From JABDAD01 sp964409695 (lineage in GTDB: Bacteria; Pseudomonadota; Alphaproteobacteria; Rickettsiales; Rickettsiaceae), in contig CAYPDX010000013.1 in the NCBI GenBank assembly GCA_964409695.1, forward strand, positions 1-28,762: a stretch of 28,762 nucleotides of DNA, written 5' to 3'. Below, in pieces: positions 1 through 8,155 of this stretch (position 1 is the first letter of the stretch; each line of letters begins with the position of its first letter). The translations under genes and the position numbers were made by a program. The notes beneath the pieces are model-generated. The model worked only from the letters and a program-made list of their open reading frames with translations, made no database searches and had not been told where the DNA came from.

Positions 1-1110
1 GTACTATTTGCTCACGAGATGACTCATGCTATAGATGATAGTTATGATGATAGAAGATCTGGAGATAGAACTGCAGCAGTTTTAAAATTTAGAGATGGTG
101 GGGCTGTTACAGACCATGATTTTCAAAAAAGTACAATCGAACTTGCAGCCTCAACATTTGCAGCGGCTGGAGATTTTATAGAAAAATATAGCAATCCAGT
201 ATTCGATAAAATGCCATTTGTGGCAGGGTGTGAATCAGGAGATAAGGATGCAGCGAATCTTTCCCTAGAATTTACATCTTTTGGTTTCGAAACTTTATAT
301 CATAATATTGCAAAATATGGCAACGTAGATCGTTTTATTGAAAGTTATAAAGGTTTATGTGATGTTTCTACTGGAGCGGCTCCTGCGGGTCCAGATGATT
401 CAGAGCATAGAAAGGCTGCACAAGAGGTGATAGCAGTAGCATTGTATGATGTAAATGATCATATGATCAAACATATAAGAAAAATAGACCCTTTGACGAC
501 AGAAAGAGGAGAATTGTTAGGACAATTGGTTCAAGTACAACAAGAGATTGAGCCAGCATATATGAGATCAATTCATAAGGTAGTTCAACGTTATCAGGAA
601 GAGATATCTGTAAGTACTAGTTTGGATATAGAGACGGCGGGGAAAGTTGAAGCAGTATCTATTATATCAGAGAGAGTTAAGGAATATGGGCCAAAAAAAG
701 GTGTTGATATGAGCAGAACAATAGAACTCACTGAACAAGTTGGTAAAACAGCTCGCAGTTTACACGTTCACCCTGTTGTTACCAAGAGACAAAAAAGTGG
801 TAGGCATCCTAGATTAAGTGGTGCCTATTCTTTTAATGAAGTTAGAATGTCTACATTAGTTTTAGAAGCCGAGGGGAATGGTCATAGTCTAGTGGTTGCA
901 TCACCTATTAGAAGAGAAGTTAGAAATATTAGAGCTTCATCTCCTGTAGAAAGTACTTTTGCAATGCATATAGATGAAGCTTCTAGGATGAGAGATTCTT
1001 TAACAAGAGCAGAAGCAGAGTCAGGAGGCAAGGCCAAATATGGAGATTTGAAACGTACTATGTCTCCAATTCGCAGGAGACCAGCTACTGTTTTAGGTGG
1101 AAGAATGTGA
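1..1110 (+). CDS. Probable gluzincin-type zinc metalloprotease, C-terminal part (partial at left edge)
   Basis: The reading frame is open to base 1, so the ATG at 19 is internal and the real start lies outside the window. The codons just before it complete HEMTH at 13-27, an HExxH zinc motif followed by Ala-Ile-Asp-Asp, close in style to the HEFGHAVDDY of anthrax lethal factor and related effector proteases. About 80 residues later comes SLEFTSFGFETLY; the Glu at residue 84 (counting from Met 19) is a good candidate for the third zinc ligand. The remaining ~270 residues match nothing I recognise: a helical middle, then a basic, Ser/Pro-rich tail with SPIRR twice (residues 295-299 and 349-353). 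No membrane segment is visible. A secreted effector is plausible because it lies beside traD debris, but that is inference. The protease-fold call is moderate; substrate unknown. Confidence 0.6.
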   Translation, partial: VLFAHEMTHAIDDSYDDRRSGDRTAAVLKFRDGGAVTDHDFQKSTIELAASTFAAAGDFIEKYSNPVFDKMPFVAGCESGDKDAANLSLEFTSFGFETLYHNIAKYGNVDRFIESYKGLCDVSTGAAPAGPDDSEHRKAAQEVIAVALYDVNDHMIKHIRKIDPLTTERGELLGQLVQVQQEIEPAYMRSIHKVVQRYQEEISVSTSLDIETAGKVEAVSIISERVKEYGPKKGVDMSRTIELTEQVGKTARSLHVHPVVTKRQKSGRHPRLSGAYSFNEVRMSTLVLEAEGNGHSLVVASPIRREVRNIRASSPVESTFAMHIDEASRMRDSLTRAEAESGGKAKYGDLKRTMSPIRRRPATVLGGRM

Positions 1111-1120
1111 CCAAAAAAAA

Positions 1121-1363
1121 TCAGATAATTTTGCCATAATTTTTGCTAATGCCCGAAAGATCTCTTCCAAGTTTTTGCCATTTTTGAGTTATGGTAGGAT
1201 TTGTTTCTAGAGATTTTTTATTATCAAGAAGCATGCCATAAAGGACATCTGCTTTATCTGGATGGAGATAATCAAGGCCTGCCTTTTTGATTAAACCACC
1301 CATCATAATCTTCATTCTTGTATCAGCTTTTCTTTCTGTATCAGTGAGTTTTTTCTGTTTCAT
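1121..1363 (-). CDS. traD: Conjugal transfer protein TraD (small, Ti type), orphan
   Basis: An 80-residue basic protein starting MKQKKLTDTERKADTRMK, with the core MGGLIKKAGLDYLHPDKADVLYGMLL. This resembles the small TraD of Ti-type plasmids and of the integrative elements of Rickettsiales; it is not the large coupling ATPase also called TraD. In those systems it sits next to traA/traC and is thought to act in the relaxosome. The ATG at 1363 is preferred over an upstream in-frame extension because family similarity begins there and an AAGGAAA lies about 14 bases upstream. The gene converges on the metalloprotease-like gene with a 10-base gap. No traA or traC is seen nearby, so it is probably a leftover of a degraded element, although its own frame is intact. 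Confidence 0.6.
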   Translation of the reverse strand: MKQKKLTDTERKADTRMKIMMGGLIKKAGLDYLHPDKADVLYGMLLDNKKSLETNPTITQKWQKLGRDLSGISKNYGKII

Positions 1364-1384
1364 ATTAAAATACAATATTTTCCT

Positions 1385-1420
1385 TATTAGGCCCGCTGTG
1401 TGCACAGAGCGGGCCTAATA
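1385..1420. repeat. Perfect 13-bp inverted repeat upstream of traD
   Basis: The arms TATTAGGCCCGCT (1385-1397) and AGCGGGCCTAATA (1408-1420) are exact reverse complements around the 10-base loop GTGTGCACAG. The stem is GC-rich in an otherwise AT-rich region. No T-run follows on either strand, so it is a poor rho-independent terminator. Its place just upstream of traD would suit an operator, a transfer-origin structure or an element end; which one is not decidable here. Confidence 0.7.
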
Positions 1421-1661
1421 GCGGTAATATAGAATTCTTAACACCAATACACGAATTGCAAGCGCGTTTCTATTCATTAAAAAGCAGAAAATTTGTTGAA
1501 AAGCCAGAAAAAGCTGTAGCTAACGAATTAGGGTTTTGTATAGGCAAAATACACATTGTATTAAAATTACAGCTATAAGTTTACCTGAATTTCCTGATGC
1601 GGAAAACTATATGCTTGCAGGATATTTAGGCGGATCTTACCAGTTCTTTGATGAAGTGTAA
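1414..1661 (+). pseudogene. Decayed coding fragment, unrecognised
   Basis: Two reading frames join by one frameshift near 1565. The first part (about 1414-1577) contains EFLTPIHELQARFYSLKSR and ends in a stop. The second contains ISLPEFPDAENYMLAGYLG and runs to the stop at 1659-1661. Both read like protein, but neither has a start codon with a ribosome site, and I do not recognise the family. It lies between the traD hairpin and a low-complexity AT-rich stretch (about 1662-1900) in which I see nothing else. Probably debris of the same mobile element. Confidence 0.4.
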
Positions 1662-1921
1662 CATTTTTAGAGAAATAGTAATTAATGTATGATTTCTCTT
1701 AAATGAAAGTGATTCTAAGCAAGATAATATTATTATCTTGGGAAAGTGCTTATGTATTTATGCGTTTTCGATTGTTTCCGCATAAAAGATAGTATTTTAA
1801 AACTTCTAATAATAATTTTAGGATAATTTCCTGATTACAACAATAAAAATTAATTTGTAAAAATAGTATTAGTGGTGACATTTTTTTTATTATAATTAGC
1901 TTGCAATAAAAAAGGTGTTAT

Positions 1922-2413
1922 ATGTATTTAAATAGTCAGCTGACGAAACTTCTAAGAAAATTAAGGCATACAAGAAAGGTGAGTATTGCAGAAAAGCAGA
2001 TACTGATGCAAGAAGCAATGAAGCTAAAGTATTAGAAATTAGGATGGGAGCGCCATATTCCCAAATAAGAGAACTCTCTGCAAGAGTAATAATGTAGAAG
2101 CTATTGAAACTGAAGTAAAAGATAAGAATGAGGCCAATGAGTTGTTTGCTCGCTTAAGAAGTAAAATAAGCAAACATGTAGGTATACCTGTATCAATGGA
2201 ATATGCACAACTAAGACTTTAGCGAAAATAGCAGGCAATTTTGCAAAAAAGAGTAAGGATGGTGTGTGTGGTTTGCTTAGAGAAGATGATATAAAAAATG
2301 CCTTACTTAATACAGGGATAAGAGATATTTGTGGTGTGGGAGCAAAGCTAGAAGAAAAGTTCAAATGGTTATTGTATATACATCTTCGGAAGTATGCAAA
2401 TTCCTTTTTTTGA
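1922..2413 (+). pseudogene. Frameshifted remnant of a gene of about 160 codons, unrecognised
   Basis: The start is well preserved: ATG at 1922 with AAAAAGGTG shortly upstream. Coding sense then moves through several frames: ETSKKIKAYKKGEYCRKAD from about 1943, then NNVEAIETEVKDKNEANELF from about 2089 to a stop near 2221, then KTLAKIAGNFAKKSKDGVCG from about 2213 to the TGA at 2411-2413. At least three frame breaks are needed, so no full protein can be made. The reconstructed product would be small, charged and mostly helical. I do not recognise it. Nothing is seen in the remaining bases to 2555. Confidence 0.5.
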
Positions 2414-2566
2414 TGAGCATAAAAGATTGATACTTTAGTAAATTTAATTCAGTAGAAATAGACAGCTTGGATATAAAGTTGGCTGATAAAAAATTCGACA
2501 TTCGGCTTATTTACAAAAGAATATTATATTTGTAGCCTATCTGTATAACATATTTAAAGGAAAATT

Positions 2567-3115
2567 ATGAACTGTTTTGATGATAAAGAATTAGCATTGC
2601 GTTTTAAGAATAATAATGTGCCTTCTATAGAAAGACTATTATATTTCATTTGTTTTGCTTTGCTCAAGTTAACACCATTTTCTTTTCCTACAACTTTACT
2701 CAACGACTTAAAAATTGAAGAATTATTATTTTTAAAAGATAGGGTAATTGGAGGTACAACAACATTTCCTTTATTTACTGCATTTGCTTCTGTCTCGCTT
2801 TTTTCATGGTTAATCACTGTCATAATCCTAATTGTAGGAACTACCATATGTTATAAAACTAATAAAAATGGGGATAATAAAGAATTTGTTGAGAGATTTA
2901 TATCAGTTGGATTCCCAGTTTTTGTACAGACTGTGGTAATGGCTTTTATAATTGGTTTGGTAAATAGATTTATTTTTCTGCAAGATCCAGCGCAAGATTT
3001 TGGTCTTATCATGCTAGAGATAATGGAAACTATGTGCATTGCAAATATTGTTCTATTATTTTACTTTTTTTGGAGATTGAATTCTTCAATGAAAATTGCT
3101 TCTGGTTATGAGTAA
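2567..3115 (+). CDS. Small multi-pass membrane protein, unknown function
   Basis: A 182-residue protein with three to four hydrophobic stretches at about residues 23-40, 67-95, 112-135 and 147-169, split by a short polar loop (about 96-111, with KTNKNGDNKEF). The start is supported by AAAGGAAAA ending a few bases before the ATG. No catalytic motif, signal cleavage site or known family signature is seen. The gene stands alone: decayed sequence precedes it, and a hairpin, a palindromic repeat and tRNA-Val follow. The intact frame beside several broken neighbours suggests it is still expressed, but its role is open. Confidence 0.65.
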   Translation: MNCFDDKELALRFKNNNVPSIERLLYFICFALLKLTPFSFPTTLLNDLKIEELLFLKDRVIGGTTTFPLFTAFASVSLFSWLITVIILIVGTTICYKTNKNGDNKEFVERFISVGFPVFVQTVVMAFIIGLVNRFIFLQDPAQDFGLIMLEIMETMCIANIVLLFYFFWRLNSSMKIASGYE

Positions 3116-3129
3116 TATCATATTGAAAT

Positions 3130-3154
3130 CCTGAATAATCTTGATATATTCAGG
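3130..3154 (+). terminator. Weak hairpin after the membrane-protein gene
   Basis: CCTGAATA (3130-3137) and TATTCAGG (3147-3154) form an 8-bp perfect stem 15 bases after the stop codon. It is AT-rich and followed by TTCATA rather than a T-run, so it is at best a weak terminator. Confidence 0.35.
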
Positions 3155-3195
3155 TTCATAAGCGCTTTGGCGTGCTTATCAAAATGTCATATTTT

Positions 3196-3280
3196 CGTCA
3201 TTGCGAGGAATGAAATGACGAAGCAATCCATTTTATTTACTCTGGATTGCTTCAGTCGCTAATGTTCCTTCTCAATGACG
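3196..3280. repeat. Palindromic repeat element of the 'CGTCATTGCGAGG' kind
   Basis: The 85-base element begins CGTCATTGCGAGGAATGAAA and ends CTTCTCAATGACG. The inner halves pair through GAAGCAATCCA (about 3220-3230) and TGGATTGCTTC (about 3243-3253). This is the style of small dispersed palindromes known from Rickettsiales and other bacteria. The right arm has diverged (CTCAATGACG against CGTCATTGCGAG), so this copy is ageing. It sits 16 bases before tRNA-Val. Confidence 0.75.
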
Positions 3281-3296
3281 TATGTAATATACACAA

Positions 3297-3373
<77 letters not shown>

Positions 3374-3390
3374 GTTTATTTAAAATGGTA

Positions 3391-4098
3391 TTACTCATCA
3401 ATTTCTCCTTCTAATGAAAGGAGAACCTCACCCAATGAAGGGCGCGCGTGAGAATAATCTACTTCTCCAGCTGATGGAATGGTAACCTCATCATCTAATA
3501 AAGGAGGCATATCAGAATAATCCACTGGACTTCTAGGAGATTCTGAAGCAATTTGATCAAAAAATATGCATAAGCATCTTCATTAAATTTTGCTGCTTTT
3601 TCTGAAATATATGACCTTGGATTGCTACGGTCAATTTCTTGCTTAATGATAGACTCAACCGATTCATAAAAATCCACTGCTTCTTTTATCATTTCAATGT
3701 TTGATATTATTTTTTGTAGAAAATCTAGTAACCAATAACCACAACTTAAGTCGTTTATATCTGAACCTGAAATCTTCTGTAAATCTAAATCTATAGATTG
3801 AACTTCTACTTCTTTTCCATTGTTTTGATATGTTGCTTCTATTTGAGCTTTTGCTCTTGATATAGCGTGTTCATAACCGCGTCCTGCGCTATTTATAATC
3901 AATGGCTTTACATTTCCATCAATTCTCTATTTCTTCTGGTGTAGCTAACTCTTTTTTCTTTTCAATGGCGAGAATAAGATTTTCTTGTTTAATAGCTAAT
4001 CCCACGCCCGGTAGGTACAATTTTTTTAACTTTATTAACCCTTTATTTAATAAATGATTTAGTGCGAGTGCAGAAAAACTTGTGAATTGAAGTTTCAT
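3391..4098 (-). pseudogene. Frameshifted gene (two breaks), unknown family, with duplicated acidic tail motif
   Basis: Read on the minus strand, a good start exists at 4098 (AAAGGAAT, then ATG), giving MKLQFTSFSALALNHLLNKG and ending with ELATPEEIEN at a stop near 3919. Shifting frame continues as IDGNVKPLIINSAGRGYEHA from about 3917, a charged helical region ending KFNEDAYAYFLIKL. A second shift near 3560, at a run of six A/T bases, restores FFDQIASESPRSPVDYSDMP and runs to the TAA at 3391-3393. The tail carries two similar units, SPVDYSDMPPLLDDEV and GEVDYSHARPSLGEVL. The reconstructed protein would be about 235 residues. The breaks could be true decay, sequencing error at the homopolymer, or, less likely, programmed shifts. 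Function unknown. Confidence 0.55.
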
Positions 4099-4191
4099 TA
4101 ATTTATTCCTTTAAAATCCATAAGAATTACAAAGAACAAAAATGTAAATGTCAAGAAATGTTAAGAAATATGCTTAGGTGATTGTCTTGAA

Positions 4192-6285
4192 TCAGGAGAC
4201 AAGTTTTCCTATCTTCTCTTTGCTATTCTGTGTTTTGAGAAGTCTTAGAAAAATATCTTGCTCGATTTGAAGAAGTTCATCTTCGCTCTGTCCTTTTGCT
4301 ATTTTACTAGATAAGAGCAAAGCTATTTCTTTAATGTTCTCATCTATATTTGAATGATCTGGTTTGAAATTAGAAATAGATGTGCTGTTAATATCATGAG
4401 ATATTTTTGTGAATTTATTATTTAAAGCATATTCAAGTAAGTCATTATTATTTGCTAGAGAAATAACGTTTTTATGCTTATAGCTAACTGCAAAATCTAA
4501 GGCAGAAGTGGATTTATAATGTTTTAAAATGAGAGAGAGATTTTGATTTAGATCCTCTGCGGAATTAGATCTTAAAATCATTTCTTTAACTCCGCCCCAA
4601 CCAGGGATTAGTCCTATAGATGTCTCTACTAACCCGGCTGATAGATCTTGATGCGCAACAACATAATCAGAATGGAGCAAAATTTCACACCCGCCACCAA
4701 GAGCAACGCCACGAGCACATGATATTATTGGGATTCTTGAGTATTTTAGTCTCTTCATAACTTGCTGTCCAAGTTCAAGTAAGCTTAAGGTTTCAATAAA
4801 ATTACCAGCAATAATTTCTTGATAAAATAGATTTAAATCTGCTCCAGCAGAGAAATAATCAGAATCAGAATAGATTATAAGATCTGAATCTGTTTCTTCG
4901 GCAATTGATATAGTTTCTAAAAGGTTTGAAAAAACATCTCTATTAAGTGTGTGCATTTTTGATGTAATTTCAAAGCAGATTTTATTCTCATTCAATTTCC
5001 AAATCTTTGTACTATCAGATGTAGCTAAAGGCTTGAGAGAGTCTTTCTTGATATAAGATGATAGGGATTTTGATTTGATCCCGAAATTTGATGGGTCAAT
5101 TTTTAGCTCATTAAATTTGCTAATATATACTTGTGGTGTTAGATCAAATTTATACATTAATTCAAAAGGGCCATATTTCCAAGCATAACCAAGCTGCATC
5201 GCAGCATCTATACTATATATGTCGTTTGCTATTTGATCTTGAACCTTCATTGTATATGAAAAGAATTTATTTAAAATTGTGCCTATAAATTTTGCTAAAC
5301 CAGAATCTGAATTTAGAAAATCTGTTAGGCTGGAATATTCTAGATCATAAGATTTTAATGACTTATATTCAAAGCTCTTTAAATCAAGTACATATTTTTG
5401 CTTCTTCCCATTTGCATCTATTCCAATTTTATAGAATCCACCTTTTCCCTTCCTGCCTTTGAATCCAGTTTTTATCATTTCACCTATTTGAGGGATTTTT
5501 TTATATGTAGAGTTAAATTCATCACTAGGTTCAAGAGAGGCTTTAAGAGACTCAGCAATCATTTGCATTACGTCGAGCCCTATAAGATCATATAAGGCAA
5601 AAATCCCAGTGTTTGGAAAGCCTAGTAGTTTTGAAAATACAGTATCTACAGCAACTATATCAATATTAGCCCTTATGGATTCCTGGAATATAGTTTCCAT
5701 AAGAAAACATCCAAGTCTGTTAGCTATGAATCCAGGAGTATCTTTGCATAGGATAACTTCTTTACCGGCGGTATGAGTCAAAAAATTTACAAGATTATTT
5801 TTTACATTAGTTTGCAAATTTCCAGGAATAAATTCAAGTAATCTCATGAATCTTGGCGGATTGAAAAAATGACAAATCACCATTTTTTTAGCAAGTTCTG
5901 GATCAAGCCCATTTGTTAGCTGGTGAAGTCTAAAAGTAGAAGTATTAGAGGCAAGAATCGCAGCTTCTTTTAAGTAATGTTTCGCGTCATTATAAAATTG
6001 TTGTTTTACTGATAGATTCTCGACTATAGCTTCAATTATAAGGTCGCATTCTTCTAACCTATTTAAATGTTTTTTTAGACTTAGTGGAGTTATGGAATCT
6101 GCTATAGTTGGATGAGTTAAACCTGAAGGTAAAGAAGATATTAGCTTATCAATAGCTTGCTTTGCAATTAATCCATTTTCATTTTCTAAATCATAAAGTA
6201 ACACATTCACATTATTGTTTGCGAATTGAGCAGCAATTCCGCTACCCATAACTCCTGCACCTATAATGGCAATCTTTTTATACAT
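4192..6285 (-). CDS. fadB: 3-hydroxyacyl-CoA dehydrogenase / enoyl-CoA hydratase fusion (FadB-type)
   Basis: A 697-residue two-function beta-oxidation enzyme: it hydrates 2-enoyl-CoA and oxidises the 3-hydroxyacyl-CoA with NAD. The N-terminus has the Rossmann motif IIGAGVMGSGIAAQ and the dehydrogenase signature CHFFNPPRFMRLLE with its catalytic His. The hydratase domain is C-terminal (about residues 430-620), with SAGADLNLF and both expected Glu residues in GGGCEILLHSD and GLVETSIGLIPGWGG. The order is dehydrogenase first, the reverse of E. coli FadB and like the form in many other bacteria. ATG 6285 is chosen because GGGAGG sits seven bases upstream; an in-frame TTG at 6300 would put that site inside the gene. 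It starts one base after the mutL stop, so it is probably translationally coupled to mutL. Confidence 0.92.
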   Translation of the reverse strand: MYKKIAIIGAGVMGSGIAAQFANNNVNVLLYDLENENGLIAKQAIDKLISSLPSGLTHPTIADSITPLSLKKHLNRLEECDLIIEAIVENLSVKQQFYNDAKHYLKEAAILASNTSTFRLHQLTNGLDPELAKKMVICHFFNPPRFMRLLEFIPGNLQTNVKNNLVNFLTHTAGKEVILCKDTPGFIANRLGCFLMETIFQESIRANIDIVAVDTVFSKLLGFPNTGIFALYDLIGLDVMQMIAESLKASLEPSDEFNSTYKKIPQIGEMIKTGFKGRKGKGGFYKIGIDANGKKQKYVLDLKSFEYKSLKSYDLEYSSLTDFLNSDSGLAKFIGTILNKFFSYTMKVQDQIANDIYSIDAAMQLGYAWKYGPFELMYKFDLTPQVYISKFNELKIDPSNFGIKSKSLSSYIKKDSLKPLATSDSTKIWKLNENKICFEITSKMHTLNRDVFSNLLETISIAEETDSDLIIYSDSDYFSAGADLNLFYQEIIAGNFIETLSLLELGQQVMKRLKYSRIPIISCARGVALGGGCEILLHSDYVVAHQDLSAGLVETSIGLIPGWGGVKEMILRSNSAEDLNQNLSLILKHYKSTSALDFAVSYKHKNVISLANNNDLLEYALNNKFTKISHDINSTSISNFKPDHSNIDENIKEIALLLSSKIAKGQSEDELLQIEQDIFLRLLKTQNSKEKIGKLVS

Positions 6286-6286
6286 G

Positions 6287-8098
6287 TTACTTCCTCCCAA
6301 AAAGTTTCTCCAAATCTAAAGTCGTGAGCTTTACATAAGTTGGTCTTCCATGATTACATTGACCTGAAAATGGTGTTTCCTCCATTTCTCTTAATAGATC
6401 GTTCATCTCAGATACTGACATGGATCTTCCTGCTCTTATTGAATAATGGCAAGCGTATGTTTCAGTTACATGTTCTATTAATTCTTGAAGTGCGATATTT
6501 TCACCAAGTTCTTTAAAATTATCAGCAAGATCCAATATTAGTTTTTCAATATTAAATTCGCCGAGCAAAGAAGGTACTTCTCTAACTGCAACAGATTTTG
6601 GGCCAAATCTTTGTATAACAAGACCAAGGGCTGATAAATATTCAATTTTATCAATAATTAGCTCTACGCTAAATTCATCTGGTAAATTTACTATTGCTGG
6701 GATTATTAGTCTTTGTGAGGGCATTTGCTTCGTTAGCAATTGCTTCTTAATTTTTTCATATACAAGCCTTTCATGGGCTGCGTGCTGGTCTACAATTATT
6801 AGTCCATCTTCAGTCTGAGCAAATATATAAGTATTATGGATTTGACCAATGGCAGCGCCTAACTTATGTTTTTGATTTATTGAAACTTCTTCAAGATTAA
6901 TTTTCTCTGTATTTAAAATGGGCCTAATATCAGCAAGAAAATTTGGAGCCTGGTGTGGTGAAGAAGTGCTATGATTTGGTTTTGAGTAAGAAGTTTTAAA
7001 ACTATTATAGCTTGATGTATAAGAGCCAAAATTAGATGGTGCATCGCTCACATTATATGATGATATTACTTTTTCTATAATTTTGTTTGGAAGTATAGAG
7101 CTGCTATTATGACTAGTTCTTTGTAGTGCATCTTTAATAGCGCTAATTAATAATCCTCTTACTTCTGCGCTATCTCTAAATCTAACTTCAGTTTTGGCGG
7201 GGTGAACATTTACATCTACATACTGAGGTAATGTTTCAATAAAAATAACAGAGGCAGGATACCTGTCTCTTGATAAATAATCTTGATACGCGACTTTAAG
7301 AGCGACACTCAGAAGTTTGTCCTTTACAGGTCTATTATTTACATAAAGATATTGCTCGCTACTACTTGCTCTATTATACGTTGGGATTGTAGTAAAGCCT
7401 GATAGTTTAAAATTCTCTCGTTCTAAATTTATTTCAGCACTATTATCTAGAAAATCTTTCCCAAGTATATCTTCAAGTCTTTCTCTATAATTTGTTGAAG
7501 ACGCAGTATTAAAAATTTCTTTATCGTCAGAAATAAGTGAGAAACTAATTTCAGGATGAGCGAATGATATGCGTTTTATAACATCAACACATGCATTTTG
7601 CTCAGATTTATCGCTTTTTAAGAATTTCAACCTAGCTGGGGTTGTAAAAAACAAATCTCTAACTTCTATTTTAGTTCCAGAACTTGCCAATATTTCAGAA
7701 ATTTCATTTACAACACCGCTTGATAATTTGATTTTGTGACCAGTAGCGTTACCTCTTTTTGTTGAAGTAATTTGCATATTACTGACAGAAGCTATAGATG
7801 GGAGAGCTTCCCCTCTAAACCCAAAAAATTCAATATTCATTATATTATCTTCTTGGAGTTTTGAAGTTGTATGTCTTTCTATTGCAAGTAATATATCCTC
7901 CTTGCTCATACCAAGTCCATCATCCGAAATAACTATTAGATTTTTCCCAGAAGCTTCAATTCTTATAGAGATATTTTTAGATCCTGCGTCTATAGAGTTT
8001 TCAACGAGTTCTTTTATAACAGAGGATGGTCTTTCTACTACTTCTCCTGCTGCTATTCTATTTATAGTGGATTCTGAGAGTTTTTTTATTATGTGCAT
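6287..8098 (-). CDS. mutL: DNA mismatch repair protein MutL
   Basis: A 603-residue MutL, which links mismatch recognition by MutS to strand incision. The N-terminal GHKL ATPase motifs are all present: IKELVENSIDAG (about residues 29-40), DDGLGMS and GFRGEALPSIASV. A low-complexity Ser/Asn-rich linker separates the C-terminal dimerisation domain. That domain carries DQHAAHERLVYE (from about residue 437), matching the DQHA(x)2E(x)4E metal motif of endonuclease-active MutL, plus ACHYSIRAGRSM and CNHGRPT. So it probably nicks DNA itself, unlike E. coli MutL. ATG 8098 fits the usual MHIIKKLSESTINRIAAGEV start; the frame stays open to a TTG at 8134. It follows the three-gene membrane cluster and precedes fadB on the same strand. 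Confidence 0.95.
   Translation of the reverse strand: MHIIKKLSESTINRIAAGEVVERPSSVIKELVENSIDAGSKNISIRIEASGKNLIVISDDGLGMSKEDILLAIERHTTSKLQEDNIMNIEFFGFRGEALPSIASVSNMQITSTKRGNATGHKIKLSSGVVNEISEILASSGTKIEVRDLFFTTPARLKFLKSDKSEQNACVDVIKRISFAHPEISFSLISDDKEIFNTASSTNYRERLEDILGKDFLDNSAEINLERENFKLSGFTTIPTYNRASSSEQYLYVNNRPVKDKLLSVALKVAYQDYLSRDRYPASVIFIETLPQYVDVNVHPAKTEVRFRDSAEVRGLLISAIKDALQRTSHNSSSILPNKIIEKVISSYNVSDAPSNFGSYTSSYNSFKTSYSKPNHSTSSPHQAPNFLADIRPILNTEKINLEEVSINQKHKLGAAIGQIHNTYIFAQTEDGLIIVDQHAAHERLVYEKIKKQLLTKQMPSQRLIIPAIVNLPDEFSVELIIDKIEYLSALGLVIQRFGPKSVAVREVPSLLGEFNIEKLILDLADNFKELGENIALQELIEHVTETYACHYSIRAGRSMSVSEMNDLLREMEETPFSGQCNHGRPTYVKLTTLDLEKLFGRK
6293..6298 (-). promoter_or_regulatory. Strong ribosome binding site for fadB inside the end of mutL
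   Basis: GGGAGG on the minus strand lies within the last codons of mutL and seven bases before the fadB ATG at 6285. It decides that start over the upstream TTG. Confidence 0.8.
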
Positions 8099-8155
8099 GG
8101 TACTTATTATAGATTTACTGTTATTATGTATCAAAATTAGAAAAAGTGAATTTAA

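Noticed and set aside
2101..2364. Minus-strand 87-codon frame
   Set aside because: The plus strand has continuous, though frame-broken, charged coding sense here; the minus frame is a hydrophobic complement of it.
2554..2847. Minus-strand frame of 97 codons over the small membrane protein
   Set aside because: It is the shadow of the plus-strand gene, which has a good ribosome site and proper membrane segments.
6285..6300. TTG at 6300 as the start of fadB
   Set aside because: It places the strong GGGAGG ribosome site inside the gene and adds residues not expected before the Rossmann motif.
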